This document shows, piece after piece, positions 1-6,808 of a DNA stretch of 13,156 nucleotides. The notes under the pieces were generated by a model, which searched no databases, was not told where the DNA came from, and saw only the letters and a list, made by a program, of their open reading frames with translations. Made by a program: the position numbers and the translations under genes. This DNA is from an uncultured Eubacterium sp. (GTDB lineage Bacteria > Bacillota > Clostridia > Lachnospirales > Lachnospiraceae), in the NCBI GenBank assembly GCA_900551945.1, contig URYE01000076.1, positions 1 to 13,156 of the forward strand. Direction: 5' to 3'. Within the stretch, counting starts at the first letter, position 1, and every line of letters starts with the position of its first letter.

Positions 1-1
1 T

Positions 2-349
2 GTAAAAGTAATTATTCAAAATTTAATTAATAAAATATGGTTTAGAACTGATGATATTTATACAATTGAAGAAGTTCAAAAACAATTAGGAAAAGAAGAT
101 AAAGAAAAAACTTCTTCAACTATATCAGAAAACGCAAAAGAAACATATTTTAACTATATTACTAATTCATTCAATTCCCAAAATTCAAATATTACAGAAA
201 GTTATAATACTTATACTCAATCTGATTTTATTTTCGATACAAATTTTTTTACTCAAAATTTAGAAATATTTTCTTGCCTAGCTTTTTTATCTGATGGAGA
301 AAAAATTTTAACTCCTCAAAAATTAAAAATGTTTCCATATTTTAAATAA
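2..349 (+). CDS. Type IV coupling protein (VirD4/TraG-like), C-terminal fragment
   Basis: An open frame enters from the left edge and ends at TAA 347-349, giving about 115 residues. It reads like the last part of Gram-positive VirD4/TraG coupling ATPases: a stretch beginning IWFRTDDIYTIEEVQKQLG, then a Ser/Asn/Thr-rich segment containing NITES, then the tail LSDGEKILTPQKLKMFPYFK. In the family these ATPases deliver relaxase-bound DNA to the conjugation channel at the cytoplasmic membrane. The Walker motifs would lie upstream, outside the window, so the ATPase core cannot be checked. The next gene encodes a pilin-like protein, which supports a conjugation context. The composition is far more A/T-rich than the chromosomal genes beyond 900. 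The coding status is solid; the family call is from remembered sequence pattern only. Confidence 0.5.
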   Translation, partial: VKVIIQNLINKIWFRTDDIYTIEEVQKQLGKEDKEKTSSTISENAKETYFNYITNSFNSQNSNITESYNTYTQSDFIFDTNFFTQNLEIFSCLAFLSDGEKILTPQKLKMFPYFK

Positions 350-402
350 TTTATTATTTATTTCTATTAATTATTTTTTCTAATTAATAAAATTTATAGA
401 AT

Positions 403-407
403 GGAGG
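403..407 (+). promoter_or_regulatory. Ribosome binding site of the pilin-like gene
   Basis: GGAGG lies 4 bases before the ATG at 412, at the short end of normal spacing, and it fixes that start. The 62 bases between the two genes show no clear promoter, so the two are probably cotranscribed. Confidence 0.6.
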
Positions 408-411
408 TTTT

Positions 412-729
412 ATGAAAAAAATTATTTTCAACTTAATTTTAGTTATATTATTACTATTTATTTTTTCAATCCAAGCTTTGGCATCTACTCCAAAATTGGT
501 AAATAAAGTAAATGATGCATTTAAAGAGATAGAAGAATGGATTCTTAAAATATCTACGCCTGCTGCAGCTGTGGCAATTTGTTCTGGAGCTCTTATGCGA
601 AAGTTTAGTTTTGGTGATGAAGAAAAAATAAGAACTGGGAAAAAACTTATTACAGGTTCATTATTTTCTTATGCATTTATTTTAGCAGCTGATTTAATTT
701 TATCTGCAATTCAATCATTAATTAATTAA
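412..729 (+). CDS. Small secreted two-helix protein, VirB2/TrbC pilin-like
   Basis: A 105-residue protein with an N-terminal signal peptide: Lys at 2-3, a hydrophobic core at 4-20, and a likely signal peptidase site after the ALA at 22-24. The mature part of about 81 residues has an amphipathic start, a hydrophobic segment near 44-61, a short positively charged loop (Arg63 to Lys78) and a second hydrophobic segment near 80-102. This signal-helix-basic loop-helix layout is that of VirB2/TrbC pilins and related Maff2-type proteins encoded just after VirD4 in Gram-positive conjugative elements. It may form part of the mating channel in the membrane. In such elements VirB6- and VirB4-like genes usually follow, but here the module ends. 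I rely on topology and gene order, not on a diagnostic motif. Confidence 0.5.
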   Translation: MKKIIFNLILVILLLFIFSIQALASTPKLVNKVNDAFKEIEEWILKISTPAAAVAICSGALMRKFSFGDEEKIRTGKKLITGSLFSYAFILAADLILSAIQSLIN

Positions 730-798
730 TAATTTATTTTTATTAATTTATTGTTTTTACTGTTTATTTTTTATTATAAAAAAATAGGATAATATATA
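730..798. other. A/T-rich junction between conjugation genes and MarR operon
   Basis: This stretch is almost only A and T with no coding potential. A weak A/T-only hairpin (TTTTTTA against TAAAAAA around 765-787) could end transcription, but it has no G/C in its stem and I do not call it a terminator. The compositional shift between element-like and chromosomal DNA falls about here. No integrase, tRNA 3' end or repeated attachment sequence is visible. Confidence 0.35.
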
Positions 799-827
799 TT
801 TACAAAAATATTAATAGGTGATAATAT
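799..827 (+). promoter_or_regulatory. SigA-type promoter of the marR-ABC operon
   Basis: TTTACA at 799-804 and TAATAT at 822-827 are separated by exactly 17 bases. A TG at 819-820 one base before the -10 makes it an extended -10 promoter. Transcription should start near 833-835, inside the left arm of the palindrome that follows. Confidence 0.75.
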
Positions 828-830
828 ATG

Positions 831-869
831 ACGAAGTAAATAGTTAACAACGTAAACTATTTGCTTTGT
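831..869 (+). promoter_or_regulatory. Palindromic operator, probable MarR autoregulation site
   Basis: Two 15-base arms (831-845 and 855-869) are complementary at 13 of 15 positions around a 9-base spacer. The inner 19 bases, 841-859 (TAGTTAACAACGTAAACTA), also form a palindrome of pattern TAGTTnACnnnGTnAACTA. The site begins a few bases after the -10 box, so a bound dimer would block initiation. MarR proteins bind such roughly 16-20 base palindromes and commonly repress their own operon. That this MarR binds here is inference. The same sequence could fold as a hairpin at the 5' end of the mRNA. Confidence 0.65.
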
Positions 870-918
870 TAATTATTTATAAGTGGTGTATTAATTTGAA
901 GATTGGAGGTTAATTTTA

Positions 919-1422
919 ATGAATAAGCAGCACAGTGAGCTTTTTAAAACAGCAATGCAATTTAGAAAGCTTCATGTAAAAGGCGCATTGTTTGATATGA
1001 GTCATTTTGATTTTTGCACATTAAAAACAATTGGTATGTGCGAGGAGGAGGGAAACAAAAATGATGAAAAAGTTAAGGTATCAATGATATCAAACAAAAT
1101 GCACATGAATAATACAGCTGTGTCAAGAAGTCTTAAAGCCTTAGAAGCTGATGGTTTAATTGAAAGAACTGTTAATACAAAAGATAGGAGAGTTACTTAT
1201 GTAAGTCTTACAGATAAAGGACATAAGAAGCTTGATGAAGCAAAAGAAGCAGAAGAAGAATTTAAAGACGCTGTGTTTAATCAGATTGATGAAGCACAAA
1301 TAGAGCAACTTATTGAATTGTTAAACAAGATTTATGATATTTCAGCTAAGGAGCTCGAAAAGCGAAGAAATGCAAAAAAAGTTATAAAGGAGAAACTAGA
1401 CAAAGATGAGCAGAATATTTAA
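919..1422 (+). CDS. MarR-family transcriptional regulator
   Basis: A 167-residue winged-helix repressor. Residues 53-98 carry the DNA-binding part: the turn VSMISNKMHMN, the recognition helix near 64-80 (NNTAVSRSLKALEADGL), and a wing with the family-typical DRR at 89-91 followed by VTYVSLTDKG. The flanking N- and C-terminal helices (about 5-45 and 105-150) would form the dimer interface. The basic tail (148-167) is longer than usual and overlaps the next gene. Start ATG 919 is fixed by GGAGG at 905-909. The gene leads an operon with two ABC exporter halves, the common arrangement in which MarR represses an efflux pump and is released by a ligand. Cys33 and Cys41 might allow redox sensing, but that is speculation. 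The ligand cannot be read from the sequence. Confidence 0.9.
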   Translation: MNKQHSELFKTAMQFRKLHVKGALFDMSHFDFCTLKTIGMCEEEGNKNDEKVKVSMISNKMHMNNTAVSRSLKALEADGLIERTVNTKDRRVTYVSLTDKGHKKLDEAKEAEEEFKDAVFNQIDEAQIEQLIELLNKIYDISAKELEKRRNAKKVIKEKLDKDEQNI

Positions 1423-3718
1423 AAGTATAGCTCCATATTGGAAATCAGTAATATTTATATTTGTATTTTTACTGTTACAGGCATATTGTGATTTATCATT
1501 GCCACAGTATACATCAAATATTATTGATACTGGTATTCAAAATGGTGGTATTGAACATGCAATGCCAGAGCTTATAACAGAAGAAGAATTTGAAAATGCT
1601 GTTATTTTTATGACAGACGATGAAGAAGCTAAGTTAAGGTCAGTATATGATAAAGACGGCGATAATTACAGATTAAATGTTAAAAAGTCAAGTGAACTTG
1701 ATGAATTAGATGATGAGTTTTCAATGGCATTTATTTTAAATAATCAGATGTCAGCCGTAGAAGAAAGTAAGTTTAAATCACAAATGGCAGCACAAATGGG
1801 CGTTGATGAGCAAGTTATGGCTAACATGACAGTTGAGCAGATTGGCGCACAGATGGGCGTTGAGCTTACAACATTTACAAGACAAGAAGAAGACTCTGAT
1901 GGCAATATGGTTGATACAACTTGTGTAGATATGCGTCAGATATTTAAGACAATGTATAACACAGGTATGATGTCAAAAGACGATATAATTGCTATGAGAG
2001 ATGAAATGGAAGAAACATTTTCAAGTGTAGGTAGCACACTTATTAAGTCAATGGGTGTGGCTTATGCAAAGAATATGGACGAAAAAGCAGGTCTTGATAT
2101 GGATGATATTCAAAAGTCATATCTTTTAAATTCAGGACTTAAAATGATTGGTATGGCACTCCTTATGGCAGTAGTTACTGTAATAGTAGGCCTTATAGCT
2201 TCAAAAATAGGTGCAGGCGTTGGTAGAGATTTAAGAAGTAGTATATATGGAAAAGTAATGAAGTTTTCTAATGCAGAAATGGATAAATTCTCTACAGCTT
2301 CTTTAATTACAAGAACAACTAATGACGTACAACAGATACAGATGGTTATTGTGCTTATGCTTAGAATGGTATTATATGCTCCAATTCTTGGTATTGGTGG
2401 TGTATTAAAGGTAGTTAAAACAGGGGCTGGCATGGGCTGGATTATCGGTCTTGCAGTTCTTATAATTCTTGGTATAGTAATGCTTCTTATGGTGGTTGCA
2501 ATGCCTAAGTTTCAGCTTATGCAAAAACTTGTTGATGCAGTTAATCTTGTATCAAGAGAAATACTTACAGGACTTTCAGTAATAAGAGCATTTGGTAGAG
2601 AGCAAAAAGAAGAACAAAGATTTGATGAAGCTAACAAAAATCTTACAAAGACAACTCTTTTTACAAATAGAGTAATGACATTTATGATGCCAATGATGAC
2701 ATTTATTATGTATGGAATTACAGTGCTTATTGTATGGGTAGCTTCTAATAAAATTGATGAGGGTACATTACAAGTAGGTGCAATGACAGCATTTATAACA
2801 TATACAATGCAAATAGTAATGTCCTTCTTAATGCTTACAATGATGTCAATTATGCTTCCAAGAGCCGCAGTAGCAGCAAATAGAATTGATGAAGTAATAA
2901 AGACAGATGTAACAATTAAAGATAGTACAACACCTGAAAAAATCGAAAACGTAAAAGGTGTACTTAAATTTAATAATGTAAACTTTAAGTATCCGGGTTC
3001 AAATGAAAATGCTATCGAAGGCATTGACTTTACGGCTGAACCGGGAAAGACAACGGCTATTATAGGTAGTACAGGTTGTGGAAAGTCAACACTTGTAAAT
3101 CTTATACCAAGACTTTACGATGTAACAGACGGTTCAATTACACTTGATGGTCACGATATAAGAAATATTTCTATGAAAGATTTAAGGGCACAGTTAGGTT
3201 ATGTTCCACAAAAAGGAATATTATTTTCTGGTGATATAGCTTCAAACCTTAGATTTGGTAAGGAAAATGCAACTGATGAGCAGATACAAGAAGCTGCTGA
3301 AATTGCACAGGCAACAGAATTTATTGAAAGTAAAAAGGCAAGATACGAAACTCCAATAGCACAGGGTGGAACTAATGTATCAGGTGGCCAAAAGCAAAGA
3401 CTTTCAATAGCAAGAGCGATAGCTAAGAACCCTAAAATATATATTTTTGATGACAGTTTTTCAGCACTTGACTTAAAGACTGACGCAGCGTTAAGAAAAG
3501 CACTTTCATCAAAGGTAAGTGATAGTACAGTTATTATTGTTGCACAAAGAATAAGCACAATTCTTCACGCAGAGCAAATTCTTGTTATGGATGAGGGTAA
3601 GATTGTAGGAAAAGGTACACATGAAGAACTTCTTAAGAATTGTGAAGTGTATAGACAGATTGCAAAATCACAGCTTTCAGCTAAAGAACTTGGTTTAGAT
3701 GATGGAAAGGAGGAATAG
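1406..3718 (+). CDS. ABC exporter half-transporter with degenerate ATP site and large extracellular insertion
   Basis: A 770-residue fused membrane-ATPase half-transporter. TM1 is near 12-33. TM2 starts only near 247, so about 200 residues (roughly 36-240) lie between them, where family members of about 580-600 residues have a short loop. The insert is acidic and Met-rich, with two QMGV stretches. The ATPase domain has Walker A GSTGCGKST (554-562) and a canonical signature SGGQ (659-662). However, the Walker B pair is D682-D683, with Asp where the catalytic Glu belongs, and the switch residue is Gln714 instead of His. In heterodimeric exporters such as BmrCD or TM287/288 this marks the half that supplies the non-hydrolysing site. 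ATG 1406 overlaps the marR end by 17 bases, with AAAGGAG at 1386-1392, suggesting translational coupling. Probably a multidrug or lipid exporter; the substrate is unknown. Confidence 0.9.
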   Translation: MSRIFKSIAPYWKSVIFIFVFLLLQAYCDLSLPQYTSNIIDTGIQNGGIEHAMPELITEEEFENAVIFMTDDEEAKLRSVYDKDGDNYRLNVKKSSELDELDDEFSMAFILNNQMSAVEESKFKSQMAAQMGVDEQVMANMTVEQIGAQMGVELTTFTRQEEDSDGNMVDTTCVDMRQIFKTMYNTGMMSKDDIIAMRDEMEETFSSVGSTLIKSMGVAYAKNMDEKAGLDMDDIQKSYLLNSGLKMIGMALLMAVVTVIVGLIASKIGAGVGRDLRSSIYGKVMKFSNAEMDKFSTASLITRTTNDVQQIQMVIVLMLRMVLYAPILGIGGVLKVVKTGAGMGWIIGLAVLIILGIVMLLMVVAMPKFQLMQKLVDAVNLVSREILTGLSVIRAFGREQKEEQRFDEANKNLTKTTLFTNRVMTFMMPMMTFIMYGITVLIVWVASNKIDEGTLQVGAMTAFITYTMQIVMSFLMLTMMSIMLPRAAVAANRIDEVIKTDVTIKDSTTPEKIENVKGVLKFNNVNFKYPGSNENAIEGIDFTAEPGKTTAIIGSTGCGKSTLVNLIPRLYDVTDGSITLDGHDIRNISMKDLRAQLGYVPQKGILFSGDIASNLRFGKENATDEQIQEAAEIAQATEFIESKKARYETPIAQGGTNVSGGQKQRLSIARAIAKNPKIYIFDDSFSALDLKTDAALRKALSSKVSDSTVIIVAQRISTILHAEQILVMDEGKIVGKGTHEELLKNCEVYRQIAKSQLSAKELGLDDGKEE

Positions 3719-3720
3719 TA

Positions 3721-5574
3721 ATGGATAACAAAGACGAACAGTTTAAAACTCCTCAAAGACATAGAGGCCCTATGGGTAGAGGACCTATGGGAGCTGGAGA
3801 AAAGGCAAAGGATTTTAAAAGATCTATTGGAAAACTTATGAAATATATGGGCAGATACAAGATAGCCGTATTTGTAGTAATGATATTTGCAGCACTTTCC
3901 ACAGTATTTAATGTTGTAGGCCCTAAAATATTAGGTAAAGCAACAACAGCATTATCAGAAGGACTTATGCGAAAAATACAAGGCGTAGGTGGAATGGACT
4001 TTGACTATATAGGAAAAATTCTTATTATAGTATTAGCACTTTACCTTGTAGCCGCAGTATTTAGTCTTGTACAAGGCTGGATAATGACAGGAATTACTCA
4101 AAAGATATGTTATAGATTAAGAAAAGAAATTTCAGAAAAGATTAACAGAATGCCAATGAAGTACTTTGAAAGCCGTACTTATGGTGAAGTATTATCAAGA
4201 ATTACTAACGATGTTGATACATTAGGAACAGGTCTTAATCAAAGTATAACAACAATTATTACATCTATTTCAACAATTATTGGTGTAACAATTATGATGC
4301 TTAGTATATCTCCATTAATGACACTTATTGCAATAGTTATTCTTCCAATATCAATGGGACTTATATCATTTGTTGTAAAAAGGTCACAAAGATACTTTAA
4401 GACGCAACAAGAATATCTAGGTCATATCAATGGTCAGATAGAAGAAAATTATGGTGGTCATCTTGTAGTACAGTCATTTAATAAAGAAGACTCTATGATT
4501 GAAAAATTTAACGAAGTAAATAACACACTTTATTCATCAGCTTGGAAATCTCAGTTTTTCTCAGGTATGATGATGCCTATTATGACATTTGTAGGTAACT
4601 TAGGTTACGCAGGTGTAGCATTGTCAGGTGGTTTCCTTGCTATAAATGGTGTGATTACAGTCGGTGATATTCAGGCATTTATACAGTATGTTAAAAACTT
4701 CACACAACCAATAGCTCAGATTGCACAGGTTATTACACAAGTTCAGTCTATGGCTGCCGCTTCTGAAAGAGTATTTGAATTCCTTGATGAAGAGGAGGAA
4801 GACCAGTTTGCTGCAAATCCAGTTCACCTTGACAAAATCGAAGGCTATGTTGATTTTGAAGATGTAAACTTTGGATATAAGAAAGAACAGACAATTATCA
4901 ATGACTTTACAGCTCATGTAAAGCCGGGACAAAAGATTGCTATTGTAGGTCCAACTGGTGCTGGTAAGACAACTATGGTTAAGCTTTTAATGCGTTTTTA
5001 TGATGTAAACAGCGGTGCAATTAAGGTCGATGGTCATAACATTAAAGACTTTAACAGACGAGAGTTAAGAGACGCATTTGGAATGGTGCTTCAAGATACT
5101 TGGCTTTATAAGGATACTATTATGGAAAACATCAGATACGGAAGACTTGATGCTACTGATGAAGAAGTAATAGAAGCCGCAAAAGCTGCTCATGCACATC
5201 ATTTCATAGAAACACTTCCAGGTGGTTATAACATGGAATTAAATGAAGATGCAAGTAATGTATCTCAAGGACAAAAGCAGCTTCTTACTATTGCAAGAGC
5301 AATTCTTGCTGATAATAAGATACTTATTCTTGATGAGGCTACATCATCAGTTGATACAAGAACAGAAGTTCAGATACAAAAGGCCATGGATAATCTTATG
5401 AAGGGAAGAACAAGTTTTGTAATAGCTCACAGACTTTCAACAATTAAGAATGCAGATTGTATTCTTGTTATGAAAGATGGAGATATTGTTGAACAGGGTA
5501 ATCACGATGAACTTATGAAGAAAGGCGGATTTTATGCTGACCTTTATAATTCACAGTTTGATGAAGCTTCTTAA
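3721..5574 (+). CDS. ABC exporter half-transporter with catalytic ATP site
   Basis: A 617-residue half-transporter and partner of the gene upstream, starting 2 bases after its stop with AAAGGAGG inside that gene's end. The N-terminal tail (1-33) is soluble and rich in Gly, Pro and Met (GPMGRGPMG). Six membrane segments lie between about 45 and 345. The ATPase domain has Walker A GPTGAGKTT (410-418), Walker B ending D538-E539 with the catalytic Glu present, and switch His570. Its signature is the altered SQGQ (515-518) instead of SGGQ. The defects complement those of the partner: one composite site pairs this Walker A/B with the partner's intact signature and hydrolyses ATP, while the other is degenerate. 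This is the standard asymmetric heterodimer of Firmicute drug exporters (BmrCD, EfrCD and LmrCD types). Expression is likely under MarR control. Confidence 0.93.
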   Translation: MDNKDEQFKTPQRHRGPMGRGPMGAGEKAKDFKRSIGKLMKYMGRYKIAVFVVMIFAALSTVFNVVGPKILGKATTALSEGLMRKIQGVGGMDFDYIGKILIIVLALYLVAAVFSLVQGWIMTGITQKICYRLRKEISEKINRMPMKYFESRTYGEVLSRITNDVDTLGTGLNQSITTIITSISTIIGVTIMMLSISPLMTLIAIVILPISMGLISFVVKRSQRYFKTQQEYLGHINGQIEENYGGHLVVQSFNKEDSMIEKFNEVNNTLYSSAWKSQFFSGMMMPIMTFVGNLGYAGVALSGGFLAINGVITVGDIQAFIQYVKNFTQPIAQIAQVITQVQSMAAASERVFEFLDEEEEDQFAANPVHLDKIEGYVDFEDVNFGYKKEQTIINDFTAHVKPGQKIAIVGPTGAGKTTMVKLLMRFYDVNSGAIKVDGHNIKDFNRRELRDAFGMVLQDTWLYKDTIMENIRYGRLDATDEEVIEAAKAAHAHHFIETLPGGYNMELNEDASNVSQGQKQLLTIARAILADNKILILDEATSSVDTRTEVQIQKAMDNLMKGRTSFVIAHRLSTIKNADCILVMKDGDIVEQGNHDELMKKGGFYADLYNSQFDEAS

Positions 5575-5605
5575 GTTTGATGAAATAGCTAATTAAAGAA
5601 AACAT

Positions 5606-5672
5606 AAAAAACAGAATTAATACTTAATATCAACATCTAATGATTAATATTAAGTGTTAATTCTGTTTTTTT
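5606..5672 (+). terminator. Intrinsic terminator of the marR-ABC operon
   Basis: A 25-base left arm (5606-5630, AAAAAACAGAATTAATACTT then AATAT) pairs with 5647-5672 with a single G-U wobble, around a 16-base loop. The right arm runs into a seven-T tract. The A run on the left side means it could also act on the minus strand, but no minus-strand gene ends here. Confidence 0.85.
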
Positions 5673-5740
5673 AAAGTGTATAATAAGTTTATTTTTATTA
5701 CAAACAGTAATAAGTGTAATTTTAATAATAAAGTTGGTGC

Positions 5741-5810
5741 AAATGAAAGAATTTAAAGGAAGATGAAAAAAGATGAAAGAAAATGATTAAAAATGCTTGA
5801 AAATGAAAAC
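5741..5810 (+). repeat. Degenerate 10-bp tandem array over the fruR promoter
   Basis: Seven consecutive 10-base units follow the consensus ARATGAAARA: AAATGAAAGA, ATTTAAAGGA, AGATGAAAAA, AGATGAAAGA, AAATGATTAA, AAATGCTTGA, AAATGAAAAC. ATG recurs exactly every 10 bases at 5763, 5773, 5783, 5793 and 5803, and also at 5743. The period is close to one helical turn, so the A-tracts are in phase. The array reaches into the -35 box and spacer of the promoter. It could bend the DNA, act as an UP element, or present stacked protein sites on one face. Confidence 0.6.
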
Positions 5811-5825
5811 GCAATGTGCTAATAT
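5797..5825 (+). promoter_or_regulatory. Promoter of fruR
   Basis: TTGAAA at 5797-5802 and TAATAT at 5820-5825 are 17 bases apart, with TG at 5817-5818 giving an extended -10. The expected start is near 5832, so the 9-base repeat array lies in the transcribed leader from about +19. The spacer contains AATGAAAACGCAAT, the left half of a CcpA cre-like site, but the right half is poor. Confidence 0.7.
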
Positions 5826-5849
5826 ACAGATAAAGAAAACAGTAGTCGT

Positions 5850-5903
5850 AAACACAATAAACACAATAAACACAATAAACACAATAAACACAATAAACAC
5901 AAT
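5850..5903 (+). repeat. Six perfect tandem copies of AAACACAAT
   Basis: Six identical 9-base units AAACACAAT fill 5850-5903 without a single change. The array lies between the fruR promoter and its ribosome site. DeoR-family sugar repressors of Firmicutes are known to use direct TGTTT-type repeats, and the complement of this unit is ATTGTGTTT, so the array may be a multi-site operator for FruR. Perfect short repeats can also change copy number by slippage. Confidence 0.85.
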
Positions 5904-5936
5904 AAAATAATATTTTACTAAAAAGAAGGTGTTGAT

Positions 5937-6683
5937 ATGCTTACAGAAGAAAGACTTCAAAGAATAGTAGCAATAACAGACAGGGAAGGAAGCGTATCTG
6001 TACAAGAACTTTCTCAAGAGCTTAATATATCTGAATCTACTATAAGAAGAGATTTAATAGTATTAGATAATGACAGAAGAGTAACTAAAGTAAGAGGTGG
6101 TGCTGTAAGTAATAATATGCAATACAGAACAACCGATGAAACAGTTTCATTTAGAAAAGAATGTAATATAGATGCAAAAAGAGCAATTGGAAGATATGCA
6201 GCATCACTTATTAAAGATGGTGACTTTGTATATATAGATGCAGGAACTACAACAGAGCTTATGATTGATTATATAGAGCCACGACGTAATGTTACATTTG
6301 TTACAAATGGAATAGGACATGCCAAAAAGCTTACTCACTTAGGGTTTACAGTGCATATACTTGGTGGTGAATTTAAGTTAGAAACGGAAGCAATAGTTGG
6401 AGAAGAAACACTTATTGCACTTGATAAATACAACTTTACAAAGGGATTTTTTGGAGCAAATGGTGTAAGTATTCAAAATGGTATAACTACACCAGACTAT
6501 AGAGAAGCCGTTTTAAAGAAAAAGGCATTAAGCAGATGTAAAGAAAAATATATACTGTGTGACAGTAGTAAGTTTTCAAAAATATCAAGTGTATCCTTTG
6601 CTGACATAAAAAAAGCATGTATTATTACAGATAAATTTGATAATGATAAGTATAGCAAATATCCAAATATAATTAAAGTATAA
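5937..6683 (+). CDS. fruR: DeoR-family fructose operon repressor
   Basis: A 248-residue regulator of normal family length. An N-terminal DeoR-type helix-turn-helix at about 5-57 includes SVSVQELSQELNISESTIRR, and the end of the domain reads VRGGA (52-56). The C-terminal sensor domain (about 75-235) has the phosphosugar-binding signature DAGTTT at 101-106 and later conserved elements TNGI, GGEF and CDSSKF. In the family this domain is related to ribose-5-phosphate isomerase and binds a phosphorylated sugar, which releases DNA. For FruR the expected effector is fructose-1-phosphate, made by FruA encoded just downstream. ATG 5937 follows AGAAGGTG. The gene has its own promoter and may be cotranscribed with fruK. 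Assignment to fructose comes from the neighbours, since DeoR regulators cannot be told apart by sequence alone. Confidence 0.9.
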   Translation: MLTEERLQRIVAITDREGSVSVQELSQELNISESTIRRDLIVLDNDRRVTKVRGGAVSNNMQYRTTDETVSFRKECNIDAKRAIGRYAASLIKDGDFVYIDAGTTTELMIDYIEPRRNVTFVTNGIGHAKKLTHLGFTVHILGGEFKLETEAIVGEETLIALDKYNFTKGFFGANGVSIQNGITTPDYREAVLKKKALSRCKEKYILCDSSKFSKISSVSFADIKKACIITDKFDNDKYSKYPNIIKV

Positions 6684-6710
6684 AATAAAATCATACAGTT
6701 TAACATAATC

Positions 6711-6761
6711 AATAAAGTTTCCAACTTAGATTGTGTAAATTATAGTATGTGAAACTTAATT
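6711..6761 (+). repeat. Inverted repeat in the fruR-fruK gap
   Basis: AATAAAGTTTC (6711-6721) and GAAACTTAATT (6751-6761) are complementary at 10 of 11 positions around a 29-base spacer. The spacer contains ATTGTGTAA (6730-6738), which matches the complement of the 9-base repeat at 7 of 9 positions. It could be an mRNA stem or an operator pair. There is no T tract after it. Confidence 0.4.
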
Positions 6762-6773
6762 TACATGAACAAT

Positions 6774-6808
6774 AAGCTTTTTACTTGCCATAATAATTTA
6801 AGAAGCTT
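6774..6808 (+). repeat. Second inverted repeat (hairpin) in the fruR-fruK gap
   Basis: AAGCTTTTTA (6774-6783) pairs over all 10 bases with TAAGAAGCTT (6799-6808), counting one G-U wobble, around a 15-base loop. No T tract follows, so it is not a simple terminator. It may shape or stabilise the fruR-fruK mRNA, or attenuate fruK transcription. Its right arm overlaps the candidate fruK -35 box. Confidence 0.4.

Larger units (their letters stand above)
5673..5936 (+). other. fruR leader region (no gene)
   Basis: With the terminator before it, this makes about 360 bases without a gene upstream of fruR. In order it holds an A/T-rich spacer (5673-5740), a degenerate 10-base tandem array (5741-5810), an extended -10 promoter (5797-5825), a short transcribed segment, a perfect 6 x 9-base array (5850-5903), and the fruR ribosome site (AGAAGGTG, 5924-5931). 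The only small frames seen, for example ATG 5743, end after a few codons. Confidence 0.7.

Noticed and set aside
831..869. End repeat or attachment site of the conjugative element
   Set aside because: The palindrome is placed precisely for an operator of the MarR promoter, and no second copy is visible in the window. It cannot be fully excluded without the other end of the element.
2110..3762. Several minus-strand open frames inside the first ABC gene
   Set aside because: They lie fully within a gene with intact family motifs, show no ribosome sites or recognisable products, and are by-products of its codon use.
5802..5817. CcpA cre-like site inside the fruR promoter (AATGAAAACGCAATGT)
   Set aside because: The left half fits the consensus TGNAARCG, but the right half should end in CA and reads GT, and the bases also follow the 10-base array. 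Too weak to annotate as a site.
5850..5903. CRISPR-like array
   Set aside because: Units are 9 bases and directly adjacent with no spacers, and no cas genes are near.
5787..6017. Minus-strand frame with IVFIVF repeats
   Set aside because: It is the antisense reading of the 9-base tandem array and the start of fruR.
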